Part shown: positions 41,461 to 51,769 of the stretch, piece by piece | Layout of the letters: each line of letters starts with the position of its first letter | How positions within the stretch are numbered: position 1 is the first letter of the stretch | Assembly: GCF_024362695.1 (NCBI RefSeq) | Contig: NC_065429.1 | Location: 930,001-994,000 of the forward strand | Direction: 5' to 3' | DNA from: Pectinophora gossypiella | Lineage: Eukaryota; Arthropoda; Insecta; Lepidoptera; Gelechiidae | DNA: 64,000 nucleotides | Made by a program: the position numbers and the translations under genes | The notes under the pieces: model-generated | Databases searched by the model: none | Told to the model about the DNA's origin: nothing | Seen by the model: the letters and a program-made list of their open reading frames with translations, nothing else

Positions 41461-42159
41461 TTAATTATTATCTAATATAATAATTTCAAAACGTATTATT
41501 AATTAAAGAGATAAACTACATTTTTATTCTCATATTAGAAAAATTACAAATTGACAGTCAAAAGTTATCGACGAGTAAGTGACAGCCCTAATCACAAAAA
41601 TAAAAATACAATATTTCCGAAGTCCTGCATTATTCACGTCTGATTCTTTTTTGTAGTATGTCCCATTATGATATAAAACTATTCAAGTTAAAAATAAATG
41701 CTAATTCAGTAAGATGTACCGAAAAAAAAAATTTTTAGTTTTCCGGAAAATCGCGGTTCTTCTTTTCGTTTATGAATTTTTTTGTTTCTTTTTCGACTGA
41801 AATAATAAAAATAACGTACCCTTTTACGTTTCCATTTATAACATTGCAAAATCATGTATTTTAAACGAAATAGCGCATTTCTATGGTTTCTATGGAGTTT
41901 TCTCGAGTTTTAAAATAACTTCAAAACTAAAATTAATAGAGATGTAGTTTCTTTCCAGAAGTTGAAGGTCGTCACTGGATCTATACGATGGACGAATAAA
42001 ATATACATGTCCGCAATCGACCCTAAATTTCACACTGTGCAATGATACACCCTTATTGATGTTGATGTTTCAAATTCGTGTCTATGATCAATCTCCTGAT
42101 TGATTGATTAGTATTTTTTGAACGCTACTTAACTTTATTTAAGGAGCGTGATTGAAATT

Positions 42160-42740
42160 AATTGGGTCGTGTACTAGGTTCATGATACATTCACACATAC
42201 ATAAACGGACGGACGGTAGATAAGACCTTCCTAGTCTCTGCTTACCCCGGTGGGAAATAGGCGTGAGTTTATATATGTGTATGTATCTTGAACCAAGTTT
42301 TTTGTCACCTTTAGATCTGTCTTTATTTAGTAATTAGAATTTCATAATTTATCTTGAAGCAGGTTGGTTCTGATTTACTAAATAAAGACAGATCTAGAGG
42401 TGACAAAAAACATGTTGTTTTCTTCTATTTAACTTATTTATGAATTTTAAAGACAAATGCAATAATAAGCGCGACATTTTGTCACGTTTTCCCATGACGT
42501 CGCAGGCTGCTTTTTTTTTTTTTCTTATTTTTAACGAGGCTTTGAACACCCTGTGTGATCATGCCAGCCTCATAGGTGCTTTCGTGTACCTATCCCTTAG
42601 GCAAGGGATTGGTCAACCAGATAGTATAAACTTAAAGCCTTACTTAGGTTGCTTTTTCATACAATTTCCATAGTCATTTCGTGTTTTGACGTTTAGTAAA
42701 AAGTAACTGATTTGACTAGTTCTTTCACTTGTGGTAGCTT
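42160..42740. mobile_element. MITE-P region with nested RTE-like tail
   Basis: GGGTCGTGTACTAGGTTCA, then ACATACATAAAC..TCTCTGCTTACCCCGGTGGG (RTE-like end, 42180-42285), then P sequence in both orientations (TCTGTCTTTATTTAGTAAT and ATTTACTAAATAAAGACAGA) and ACGTTTAGTAAAAAGTAACT. At least two insertions are superposed. Confidence 0.55.
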
Positions 42741-42902
42741 TTCATTGGGATTTGTTTGTATTTACAAGTATTCATTTTGTAAAAAAGGCTGAGGGCTACC
42801 CAAATAAAATAAAATAAAAATAAAAAAATAAAATATAATAGTTGGAAACTACACTAATAATAATGTGTATACTACGACTCAAATGCCTTTTATTTGTTCC
42901 AG

Positions 42903-42964
42903 TTTGGCGCCAAAGTCGGTTGGAAGCCCCAGCGCTGTTAATAAACCTGTTTTGAATCAACCTG
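42903..42964 (+). CDS. gem: gem exon 13
   Basis: Acceptor TTGTTCCAG, donor CCTG|GTAAGA. Reads LAPKSVGSPSAVNKPVLNQP. Small linker exon; with exon 12 two bases and exon 14 it keeps frame. Confidence 0.85.
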
Positions 42965-43019
42965 GTAAGAATTCTTTTTTATTTAGAGGTCCGTTTTTTT
43001 ATTATTTAGATTTTATTTA

Positions 43020-43640
43020 GCTTAATGCAAGGAGGAGTGAGTGGAATAGATTGGGGGACGCCTTTGCCAATGGGCACACAGATATATACCTAAACGTTAC
43101 CGCCGAACAATGGAAGTTGTATAAAAATAAAAAATATTGTATCTGAATTTATGGCTTATAAAAATAAAATTAAAAAAATAAAAAATATTGTTTCTTGCAT
43201 ACTTTACAGCTAACATAATTTATATCATTACATAGCTTAAATTCTTGTTGGCCAATTAAAAAGTATGACAAATCAAATTTTACATTATAATAAGAGCGAA
43301 TACATAAGACTTATACTTAATTAAAAACAGCTGATAAAATGAGATGAAATGGAAAAAAAAAATAAAAAAATATATAGGAATACACGTGTTGCACAGAGAG
43401 ATCGGTGTGTGAGATTGTTAGGGTGTGTATGCATGTGTGTGAAGTAGGTGAAGAAAGGTGTAATGTATGTATGTATGATGTATGTCTGCATGTTACAGAT
43501 TTTAAAGAAAATAAATTACGTCTGCTATGATGTGTCTGCGGAACGGAAGGCGATTGGGGCAACCACCGTTCTTCACGCCCTATCTATGGAGTAATGGCGA
43601 TTACTCCACCGACAAGAGCGCAGCTCTTAAATAAAGAGGG
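43020..43640. repeat. LINE scrap, AT-rich tract and repeat R5 (43505-43640)
   Basis: AATGCAAGGAGGAGTGAGTG and GGGGGACGCCTTTGCC (43027-43075) look like a LINE coding end. 43500-43640 carries a diverged R5 with GACAAGAGCGCAGCTCTTAA. The middle is unassigned. Confidence 0.45.
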
Positions 43641-43723
43641 AGAGATGATGTGTCATCCTGTTCGTTATCAAATATAGGAAACTGTCTGACGATGAATTCT
43701 ATAAATTCATACATACATAAACA

Positions 43724-43866
43724 TAAACAGCCTATATACGTCCCACCGGTGGGCACAGGCCTCCCCTCAATCAACCGGAGGGGGTATGGAGCATACTCCA
43801 CCACTAATAGCCGGGACCAACGGCTTAACATGCCCTCCGAAGCACGGAATCATCTTACTTTTTCTA
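43724..43866 (-). repeat. SINE-A fragment
   Basis: AACAGCCTATATACGTCCCA to CGGCTTAACATGCCCTCCGA. Confidence 0.75.
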
Positions 43867-43979
43867 TAAATTCATTTCGTTTTAGAAAGAAGATATCTGC
43901 GTAAGCAAAACTCTTCTCGTAGGTTGAAACTATTCTGTGTATGACAGAGTATTTGGCATAACTTACTGACTTAAAGAAC

Positions 43980-44180
43980 TTAGAGTAGTGTAACGGGTTC
44001 GAAACCCGCCCCGTGCTCTAAACCACTGAATTCCGATTTTATGACTTTGAATTTGTGTTTGGATCGTAAATAATTGATATCACGTGGTTTACAAGATTTG
44101 TTCTCAGGGTTTGTTTGGTTAATGGCAATAGGCATATATTAAATGGGACTTAAACAGCTGGTGAGGAATGCGTGTATATA
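43980..44180 (+). mobile_element. SINE-F copy
   Basis: Box-B-like GGGTTCGAAACCCG at 43998, then TTTATGACTTTGAATTTGTG, ATTGATATCACGTGGTTT and GGTTAATGGCAATAGGC. The head is weak. Confidence 0.6.
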
Positions 44181-44249
44181 CTGTTTTTTATTTTTATTTA
44201 TTTAGGTTAGGCGTATGTTAAAAAACAAGAACTTAAGCCGATTACATTA

Positions 44250-44731
44250 TTTTTTTTGACGTGACTTATTGTAGATTTGCCGCAGATGGCATTAACTACT
44301 TGGCCGGGCAAATGGGAAGCGCTGAAGGCTCTCACCCGGTACAACGTTTAAGACAACAGGCCTGTCTGCCCAGTTGGGCGCAAACCTCGGCTCAGGGCGT
44401 CGTCTGAGAGGAAAAATATTTGAAAGAATTAATCGACCCTAGTGGGTCGGTAGCGATAAGCGCTGAATGAGGGAAATCGTCGACCACGCCGGCGGGGTCG
44501 GTATCGGGGAAGCGGATTACAGGTTACCCTAAAATACTTGGTGAAAATAAAGCTAGTTATCTAGTGGCCCCGATTCCTGCAGACACCTCCTAATTTTAAG
44601 TTATACCCGTCATTTTATTCCACATATAAGTGTGACATACATACATACATAAACTCACGCCCGTAATCCCTAATGGGGTGGGCAGAGCCACAAGTAATCA
44701 AAGACAACTTGCAGCCACTGTTGATACATAT
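44250..44731. repeat. Repeat I (-), MITE-L scrap, Element E
   Basis: GACGTGACTTATTGTAGATT..CGGCTCAGGGCGTC (44255-44410), GTGGCCCCGATTCCTGCAGA (44563-44630), and (CATA)n ACTCACGCCCGTAATCCC (44637-44731). Confidence 0.7.
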
Positions 44732-44855
44732 AAGTGTGAATAACGGGATATGATGTTGTCATTTTAAATTGTTTTGTTTCCTTCTCAAAAGTTTGAGTAA
44801 AGATAATGTTATGTTGTATGAACTTCAGTTTACCATAACCATTTTTTTTTCACAG

Positions 44856-44901
44856 CCTTACTCGCCTCCTCGAGCCAGATGAAGCCGTATTACTGCACTG
44901 A
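44856..44901 (+). CDS. gem: gem exon 14
   Basis: Acceptor TTTTTCACAG, donor CTGA|GTGAGT. Reads LLASSSQMKPYYCT. At 46 nt this is the smallest exon; it joins exons 13 and 15 in frame (G|CC and GA|T). Confidence 0.85.
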
Positions 44902-44929
44902 GTGAGTACAGTTTATCGTAACATAACAC

Positions 44930-45387
44930 AAACAGCCTATACACGACCCACTGCTGGGCACAGGCCTCCCCTCAAACGATCGGAGGGGGTATGGAGCAGC
45001 CACCACGCTGCTCCAACGCGGGTTGGTGGTGTTTTTACGGCTAATAGCCGGGACCAACGGCTTAACGTGCCCTCCGAAGCACAGAATCATCTTACTTTTT
45101 CAGACAATCAGGTGATTCAAGCCTGAAAAGTCCTTACCAAACAAAGGACAGTCTCACAAAGTGATTTCGACAATGTCCCCATCGGGAATCGAACCCGGAC
45201 CACCAGATCGTGAGCCTAACGCTCTAACCACTAGACCACGGAGGCTGGTTATTTTTATATATTCATGTTTATCATCATAAATCATCATAAACAGCTTATA
45301 CACGTCCCACTGCTGGGCACAGACCTCCCCTCAATCAACCGGAGGGGGTATGGAGCATACTCCACCACGCTGCTCCACTGCGGGTTA
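44930..45387 (-). mobile_element. SINE-A full length plus a second SINE-A fragment
   Basis: 44930-45247 runs from the tail ACAGCCTATACACGACCC to the head CTAGACCACGGAGGC. 45289-45387 is a second tail fragment in the same orientation. A direct pair. Confidence 0.85.
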
Positions 45388-45509
45388 GGGTATTCATGTT
45401 TATATTAATGTTTTTATAGTTTTTATCGTAAATTAATTTATGTTTTTGTAGGTGTTTTTGGTGTATTACAGAAACGACATGTAACCAGTAGGCTCTGCAT
45501 GACAATTGC

Positions 45510-45625
45510 GAATTATGTCGAAGCTTTCGACCACTAGCCGTTTGACGTCCATCTACGTAGGTAGCATTCGTATCGTTTATTGGTCGAAGCGCTCGATATA
45601 ATTCGCGCCGCGCGCGGTTTGGTTA
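45510..45625. repeat. Repeat shared with 16396-16520
   Basis: GCTTTCGACCACTAGCC and GCTCGATATAATTCGCGCCG; it is interrupted at its right end by the hAT-like MITE. Confidence 0.6.
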
Positions 45626-45629
45626 TCAT

Positions 45630-46025
45630 TAGTGATGTTCCGAATATCCGTATCCGTGGATATCCGAGATAAAAGAAAAATCCGTATCCGTGTCCGTCAC
45701 TTTTCACGCGGATCTTTTACGGATCTTTTTCAGGTGATTAAGTAGAATTATTAAATAAAAAACTATAAAATTTCATTTAGATTGTTTTTGTTTCTTAAAA
45801 TCAAATATTTGGCACCTTTATATTGCAAACATTTAGATAGATAGATCTTTATAATGAAAGCAAGATAAAATATCACTTTTATAACAATGAAATAACTAAA
45901 ACTTTAAACTTTTTTTTTTTAAGAAAGTACAGATCCGTATCCGTATCCGTGGATCTTTACACTAAATATCCGTATTCAAATCCGTATCCGCGGATATACA
46001 TTTTTAACGATCCGACACATCACTA
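45630..46025. mobile_element. hAT-like MITE with ATCCGTATCCG repeats
   Basis: Ends TAGTGATGTTCCGA and its inverse CACATCACTA, flanked by perfect 8-bp GTTATCAT duplications (45622-45629, 46026-46033). Subterminal arrays of ATCCGTATCCG in both orientations. 8-bp duplications and TAGTGATG ends fit hAT. Confidence 0.85.
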
Positions 46026-46033
46026 GTTATCAT

Positions 46034-47217
46034 GCAAACCTGTCTGGACTGTTAACCCTATACACCCGAGATAACACGATTGTGAGGGTCTGATTGCTGA
46101 AGACCAGCTAAGCTAGGACATTTATCCGTATTTTTCTAAAGGTCTTTACACAGTAAGAAAAGATGCCACTAACATTTTAAAGACCTAGCAAAGATTTTGT
46201 TCCTTCGGTTGTAAAAGGATAATGTAATTACTTTGCAATAAATTGGACTTTTGCAGCTTATCGTACCTCTGACTACCCCAATTGGGATATAGTCGTGAGC
46301 TTATGTTGTCTTATGTGATGAATATTGCAATTTTTGCAGTAGTCTGTTTATAAGTCGGATGCCAAATCTATTTATAGCTGCGTACTTGGCGAGTACCCCC
46401 AGTGAAAACACTACGCAATTCCTTCTGCTGCTAAGCAAGTGAAAATTTACTAAAGAGAGATGCAGTATTCGGCATGTTATCATCATCAATTTAAATTCAA
46501 ATTCAAAAATATCTTTACTCAGTAGGTAACATAGTTACATTTTGAATCGTCAATTTTTACATAACGAACGTCTCATCCGCCTAAAACTACTGCAGCTTCT
46601 CACAACCTGTATAGCCGGGAAAAGAAGCTGCAAGAAAAACCTCGGCGACGTTCTTTAAAAAAATAAATAAACATAAAATATTTTTATACAATTGAGTAAT
46701 TTAGCTGCCTATTATCAGTTCTCAGACAGTTAATCCCATGCATTCATATCTTCTAAATAATCACTAACTTTATAATAACCTTTTTTGTAAAGTTTTTGTT
46801 TAACTACTGTCTTAAAACAGTTGAAAGGCAAATTCTGAAAACAAAAAGCAACAAAATATAAATGTTAGTACTGTTTAACGCTTATAATGACAACCAAAGT
46901 GATTTAGCACTTTACTTTTGTAGTGGGTAATTTATGTTACGAAATGGCAATGTAGGCTAACCTTAAATTGCTAGCTCTCAGTTTTGAGCATACCTGGTTT
47001 TCTAATACGACCGTCAGTATATTAGCGAAATCAATAAGCGAAATAAAAAACTAAATGCGGGTAGTTACAGAAAAAACTTTTTGCTTCGCTGCGATTGTCT
47101 GTCGTCGTCAGTATATCGTAAAGTGTGATAATGTCTAGTGCACATAGCTCAGATAATGATTCGGACGACAGTAGGAGCTCTTCCCGGTCCAGGTAATAAT
47201 TTATTATTATAATATCA
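46034..47217. repeat. Intron 14: repeat Q, LINE-S (-), MITE-O end; the rest unassigned
   Basis: 46255-46320 repeat Q (ACTACCCCAATTGGGATATA); 46490-46680 LINE-S inverted (AAAAATATCTTTACTCAGTA, CGTCTCATCCGCCTAAAACT); 46920-47015 MITE-O right end (GAGCATACCTGGTTTTCTAA). Confidence 0.65.
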
Positions 47218-47289
47218 CCGGGAACCCGCAGTGGAGCAGCGTGGTGGCTCCATACCCCCTCCGGTTGATTGAGGGGAGGCCTGTGCCTA
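47218..47289 (+). repeat. SINE-A fragment
   Basis: AACCCGCAGTGGAGCAGCGT to GAGGGGAGGCCTGTGCC. Right after it lies an unassigned GATCCCG-rich stretch (47295-47395). Confidence 0.7.
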
Positions 47290-47547
47290 GGAAATGAAAT
47301 CCCGACTCGAGATCGCAAATTTTATATCGCGATCCCGTGGTATATATTTCCAATCTCCCGGGATCCCGTAATTTTCGGGATCTCGTCTAGTTCATAAAAA
47401 AAGTAGTCAGGATGGTTGAAAACGATGAAAACTGCTTGTTTGTGATAGTGAGGTTAATTAGAACAAAATACAGTTTGAAAGCGAACATAAACCCATTACT
47501 AAATAATTAAGTTTTCACATTGTTTTAAGTTTACGCGGTTATTATCA

Positions 47548-47632
47548 TAATTAAAACACATAATATCGGGAGTCTCATATGCCTGCTTTAAACGCGGTAA
47601 GAATCCGTTATTATGTGTTTTAATTAATTACG
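47548..47632. mobile_element. MITE-J, shortened
   Basis: AAAACACATAATATCGGGAG to TTTAAACGCGGTAAGAATCC then GTTATTATGTGTTTTAAT. Confidence 0.75.
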
Positions 47633-47923
47633 TTTTTGGAAATCAGCGTACATAAAGTATCAATATAAAAGTATAACTCAAGGAGATTAGTTAGATAGAT
47701 AAAATCTTTATATAGGTTGGTTAGGTTGATTCGCCCAATCCCGTCAATCTCACATCGTCATTAAGCCGATACACCAACCTAGGGTTTTCAAATAACTAGA
47801 AAATACTATTTAAAAAGATGTACCTACTTATTTTATTATTTTAAGAATTACCTTCCAAAGATTTTTTAATGAAGTGACTTATTGTCGATGCCTCATGAGC
47901 ATTAACTACTGGGCTGATGGCTC

Positions 47924-48170
47924 TCATGAAGAGCTCGGAGGCGCAGCGGTAAACGAGCTCGGTCTGCGATTGTTGAAGTTAAGCAACTTTCGCAAAGGCC
48001 GGTCATAGGATAGGTGACCACAAAACAAAGTTTTCATCTCGAGCTCCTCCGTGCTTCGGAAGGTACGTTAAGCCGTTGGTTCCGGCTGCATTAGCAGTCG
48101 TTGATATCCATCCATAGGGAAGGCCCGTGCCCCAGCAGTGGGGACGTTAATGGGCTGATGATGATGATGA
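47924..48170 (+). mobile_element. SINE-B copy with internal deletion and target duplication
   Basis: Head GAGCTCGGAGGCGCAGCGGT (47931); body lost between GCAGTCGTTGAT and ATCCATCCATAGGG. ATGGCTCTCA occurs before the head and again at 48832, after the nested MITE-K. A repeat I scrap precedes it. Confidence 0.8.
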
Positions 48171-48823
48171 GGTTCTCTATTTTTACGCATATTTTTTTTA
48201 TGTAATAATTTACCATGGCATAATGTTACTTGTCCTATTATTAGTTACGCATAGTATTAATTTGTCATAACTTTTTAAGCATAATTTTGAAACTCATAAC
48301 TACCATAAGCATAATAATTAATAACAATAATGACATATAAGCATAAGTATTATAAGCATAAAAACTATACTCCGAATAAGAAAAGTTTTGGCACAACTTT
48401 GAACATTTCCGAAACTTACTTTTTCCTTGGCTGCATTTGGTTCATGATTGTGACTTTTATATTTTTTGACTCTATTTCATGCTGTTGGTGATCATTCAGT
48501 ATACTTTTCGTGTGTAAGATAAACATGCTGGCGGTGTAGGGGTGGCCCAAGGGCCACCCCCGCCGCACCCTAACCTACTACTGTTATGCCTTGTAAAAAT
48601 TATGACGAAACACTATTATTTTAAAAAAGAATTATGGATACCTATTTATATGCGAATCAAATTTATACCAACAAATATTAGTCTAAAAATAAGTTATACC
48701 TAACAAACCTGTATTCTTAGATGTTATTATGGGAAAGTACTATTATGCTTAAAAACGTTATGCGAAAAGGATTATGATAATTAAAATTATGACAAAACCA
48801 TTTATGCATTTTAAGAGAATCCC
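48170..48823. mobile_element. MITE-K copy 2, in a SINE-B tail
   Basis: 654 bp, nearly identical to 40120-40754, flanked by TGATGATG (48162-48169, 48824-48831). Same central palindrome near 48540. Confidence 0.88.
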
Positions 48824-48899
48824 TGATGATGATGGCTCTCAGAAGGTATCATAAATGCGATAATAAATCCCTCTCTTAGGCAGCTTAATTAAAGCCCTT

Positions 48900-49213
48900 T
48901 TATGAGTCATTAGTGCTAATTCCTGTAAATACCATCTAATTTTATTTTAAGTTATATCTGTCATTTTCTTATCCGCCGAAAAGGAAAGGGACGGGTAATC
49001 GACAAGCATAAAATTTATGGAACACACGTCAATTTTAAGCACAAATCTAAAACAACCGTCTAAAAATTCGCCCGGGTTATTCATTTATTTACTCATTCTT
49101 CCTAAAATTAAGAGCTGTCAATCATCCGTCCCTTTCCTTTTCGGCGGATAAGAAAATGACAGGTATAACTTAAAGTAAAATTAAGAGATGTCTGCAGGAA
49201 TCGGGGCCATTGT
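48900..49213. mobile_element. MITE-L foldback, about 100-bp arms
   Basis: Left arm TATCTGTCATTTTCTTATCC, GCCGAAAAGGAAAGGGACGG; right arm CCGTCCCTTTCCTTTTCGGC, GATAAGAAAATGACAGGTAT, ending TGTCTGCAGGAATCGGGGCC. Another copy at 57715-58097. Confidence 0.85.
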
Positions 49214-49365
49214 TTACGAAACAAGATCCTGCGCTCTGAGCGTTTAATTGCCTCTACTATTTACTATAATTGGGAGATCAATGCCCCACAATTGGCCCGG
49301 ACAAGTGGCTAGCAGTCGCGTGCAGACCGCCATGTTGTGTGGTTGACAATTCATTGTGAAGTCGA

Positions 49366-49722
49366 GTATTTTTAACCCCCTACGCAAAAACGACGGGGTG
49401 TTATAAGTTTGACGTGTCTGTGTAAATGTGTATGTGTCTGTCTGTGGCATCGTAGCCCCCAAACGGATGATCCGATTTTAATGCGGTTGTTTTTGTTTGA
49501 AAGGTATATGAGACGAGAGTGTTCTTAGCTACGTTTGGTGGAAATCGGTTCAGGTCTTCAAGGTCATCAGGTCGTTTGTTAGGTGTGATAGGAATTTTAC
49601 ACGCTCAGTTTGCTTGCAAGCATATGTGGGATCTGACATTTGAAACACTAATGTGTTCTGGAATCACTGAGCTGGTATGCTATTAGCTTACTTTATTTCT
49701 AGTCAGGGGGTTTTTAATTTTT
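49366..49722. mobile_element. TIR DNA element (TTTTTAACCCCCT ends)
   Basis: Left TATTTTTAACCCCCTACGCA, right AGTCAGGGGGTTTTTAA. Interior TTATAAGTTTGACGTGTCTG is a stretch I know as recurrent in arthropod genomes. 49741-49820 is a SINE-C tail. Confidence 0.65.
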
Positions 49723-49892
49723 TTTTTGTGATAAAAGAACTTAACCTACTGTGAAATTAACCCTGACACCAGGGTTGATGAGGTTGGTTATCCACCTCAC
49801 AACCCACACGATAGAAGAAGTGTTAGAAGGTTTTGTGTTTTGTTGTAGTTTTTGTTGGACTGGAATAAAGAATGTATGTATACAGGGTAGGG

Positions 49893-50405
49893 TAAGATGA
49901 TTCCGTGCTTCGGAGGGCATGTTAAGACTTTGGTCCTGGCTATTAGCCGTAAAACACCTCCACCAACCCCGCAGTGGACCCGCGTGGTGGAATATACTCC
50001 ATACCCCCCTCTGGTTGATTGAGGGGAGGCCTGTGCCCAGCAGTGGGACGTATATAGGCTGTTTATGTATACAGGGTGTTAGTGACATCGTAACGAAAAC
50101 TTTAAGGGATGGTTCAGACCATGATTCTGAGTTGGTATCAAGTAGAATTTTCCATCGCAAAAGTATGGAAATGGAAATAATTAAAAAGGAATGTATAACT
50201 AATTAATGTATTACTATTTATCTAATTCTAAATTTGAAAAAATCTATTATTATACAATTTTCCACATCGATTAGTTAAATAATTTTGAACCTATTAAAAA
50301 GGAAACACTAAAAAACTCGACAGCAAAAATCCACTTCATATCTACTCAGAATCATGGTCTGAATCATCCCCTTCTATTAAATAGTTCGGGTATTTAATTT
50401 ACTTA
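49893..50405 (+). repeat. SINE-A (49893-50069) then MITE-M (50070-50400)
   Basis: SINE-A starts in its core and ends GACGTATATAGGCTGTTTAT. MITE-M begins ACAGGGTGTTAGTGACATCG and has an inverted CAGAATCATGGTCTGAATCA near 50348. Confidence 0.75.
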
Positions 50406-50409
50406 GTTC

Positions 50410-50633
50410 ATCTTGCGATGGATGTACCTCTGACTACCCCGATTGGGATATAGTCGTGATGTTATGTTATGTTGTTTTAAGTTTACGCGGTTATTATCTC
50501 CCGGGGGTATTGTCGCGGGATATGAGACTCCCGGGAGTCCCTGCTTGAAACGCGGTAAGAACCTGCCCACCCCATTAGGGATTACGGGCGTGAGTTTATG
50601 TAAGAACCTGTTATTATGTGTTTTAATTATGTT
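50410..50633. repeat. Repeat Q, MITE-J and Element E scrap abutting gem exon 15
   Basis: Q: CTGACTACCCCGATTGGGAT. J: TGCTTGAAACGCGGTAAGAA, interrupted by CCCATTAGGGATTACGGGCG (E), ending GTTATTATGTGTTTTAAT 13 nt before the exon 15 AG. Confidence 0.75.
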
Positions 50634-50646
50634 ATGTTGTCCACAG

Positions 50647-50737
50647 TGGTGGTGAGATGAAGGTGACGACTCCGCCGTGCCACTCCCCCGGTGCCATCCT
50701 GCCCGACCTGCCGCAGGCAGCCGAGGACCCTGACCAG
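50647..50737 (+). CDS. gem: gem exon 15
   Basis: Acceptor GTTGTCCACAG, donor CAG|GTAAGC. Reads GGEMKVTTPPCHSPGAILPD then LPQAAEDPDQ. Pro-rich linker before the SAM-like domain. Confidence 0.88.
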
Positions 50738-50746
50738 GTAAGCGAG

Positions 50747-50939
50747 CGGTCCCGGGTTCAAATCCCGGTGGGGACACAGTGATTATAGAACATTACAGGC
50801 TGATCACCTGATTGTCCGAAAGTAAGTAGATCCGTGCTTCGGAAGGCACGTTAAGCCGTTGGTCCCGGTTACTATTTACTGATGTAAGTGAGTAATCGTT
50901 ACATGAGCCATGTCAGGGGCCTCTGGCGGCTCAATAGTT
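50747..50939 (+). repeat. SINE-C, 5' truncated, 9 nt after the exon 15 donor
   Basis: GGTTCAAATCCCGGTGGGGA, shared core, CATGTCAGGGGCCTCTGG. Confidence 0.8.
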
Positions 50940-51102
50940 ACGGCACAATAGTTAGACCACACCGTTACTTACCAACAGGTTCGTGAGATTGTGGTCAAAC
51001 GAGAGAATAATTTATTTAAAAAAAAGAGAGAAGAATGCACTTGTGACTTGTACTAATTGGTACTTCACTTTATGACCCCTAGTTTGGTTAGGACGTTTTC
51101 AC

Positions 51103-51360
51103 AGGGCCCGCTTACCTAACCTGAAGATTAGACAGGTCCGGTTTTTTACAGAAGCGACTGCATTTCTGACCTTCCAACCCGCCAAGGGAAAACTAGCCCA
51201 ATACAGGTGAGGTCACATACCTTCGGAACGCATTTCTCGGCAATGTGGACTCCCTCACGATGTTTTCCTTCACCGCTGAGCACGTGATAATAATGTACTT
51301 ATAATACAAACACGAATTCGACAAATAATCTAAAATCATTGGTTTAGGCCCGTGCTGGGA
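51103..51360 (-). mobile_element. SINE-D copy
   Basis: CAGAAGCGACTGCATTTCTG, CCTTCACCGCTGAGCACGTG, TTTAGGCCCGTGCTGGGATT. Confidence 0.8.
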
Positions 51361-51369
51361 TTGTCCATT

Positions 51370-51542
51370 GCGACAAAGAGGGTAGACAGATATGTTTGCC
51401 ATTAGAAAATTATGGATCTACCTACTCCACTCCAATCTCATCAGTCATCCCGTGATCATGGCATTTGCGACAGTGTTGAAATATCGGGGGTCTCATATTC
51501 CTGATAATAACACGGTAAGAACCCGGTATTATGTGTTTTGAT
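51370..51542. mobile_element. MITE-J copy abutting gem exon 16
   Basis: GAGGGTAGACAGATATGTTT, GAAATATCGGGGGTCTCATA, ending GGTATTATGTGTTTTGATTA 25 nt before the exon 16 AG. Confidence 0.8.
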
Positions 51543-51568
51543 TAACACTGATTGTGTCTGCCACACAG

Positions 51569-51684
51569 CACTGCGGCCTGTCGAAGGACGCGTCTGCAGC
51601 GGACACGCAGCAGTGGCTCAGCAGGAACCGGTTCGCGCAGCATGCGGTCACCTTCACCAACTTCTGTGGCGCTGACTTGCTCAG
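51569..51684 (+). CDS. gem: gem exon 16 (SAM-like domain)
   Basis: Acceptor TGCCACACAG, donor CAG|GTATAC. Reads DTQQWLSRNRF then FTNFCGADLL, matching AQQWLHRNRF..FTNFSGADLLK of TFCP2. Confidence 0.97.
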
Positions 51685-51769
51685 GTATACTTTTTTTGAC
51701 ACTACTTATTGTGGTTTGCTGCAAATGGCAATAAATAAAAAAAATAAAAGGAAGTTTGTTCAACTCATC

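Larger units (their letters stand above)
38833..42039 (-). mobile_element. Transib-type DNA transposon (RAG1-core related), with nested MITE-K
   Basis: Terminal inverted repeats of 35 bp with one mismatch: left CACAGTGTGAAATTTAGGGT..., right its reverse complement ending CACTGTG at 42033-42039. Both are flanked by CAATG (38828-38832, 42040-42044), a 5-bp target duplication. CACAGTG equals the V(D)J signal heptamer, and heptamer-like ends with 5-bp duplications define Transib/RAG transposons. The minus-strand coding remnants inside match the Transib transposase C-terminal half. About 500 bp at the right (41475-42010) is AT-rich and lacks the N-terminal half of the transposase, so the element is internally deleted. 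It is also interrupted by a 635-bp MITE. Confidence 0.88.
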
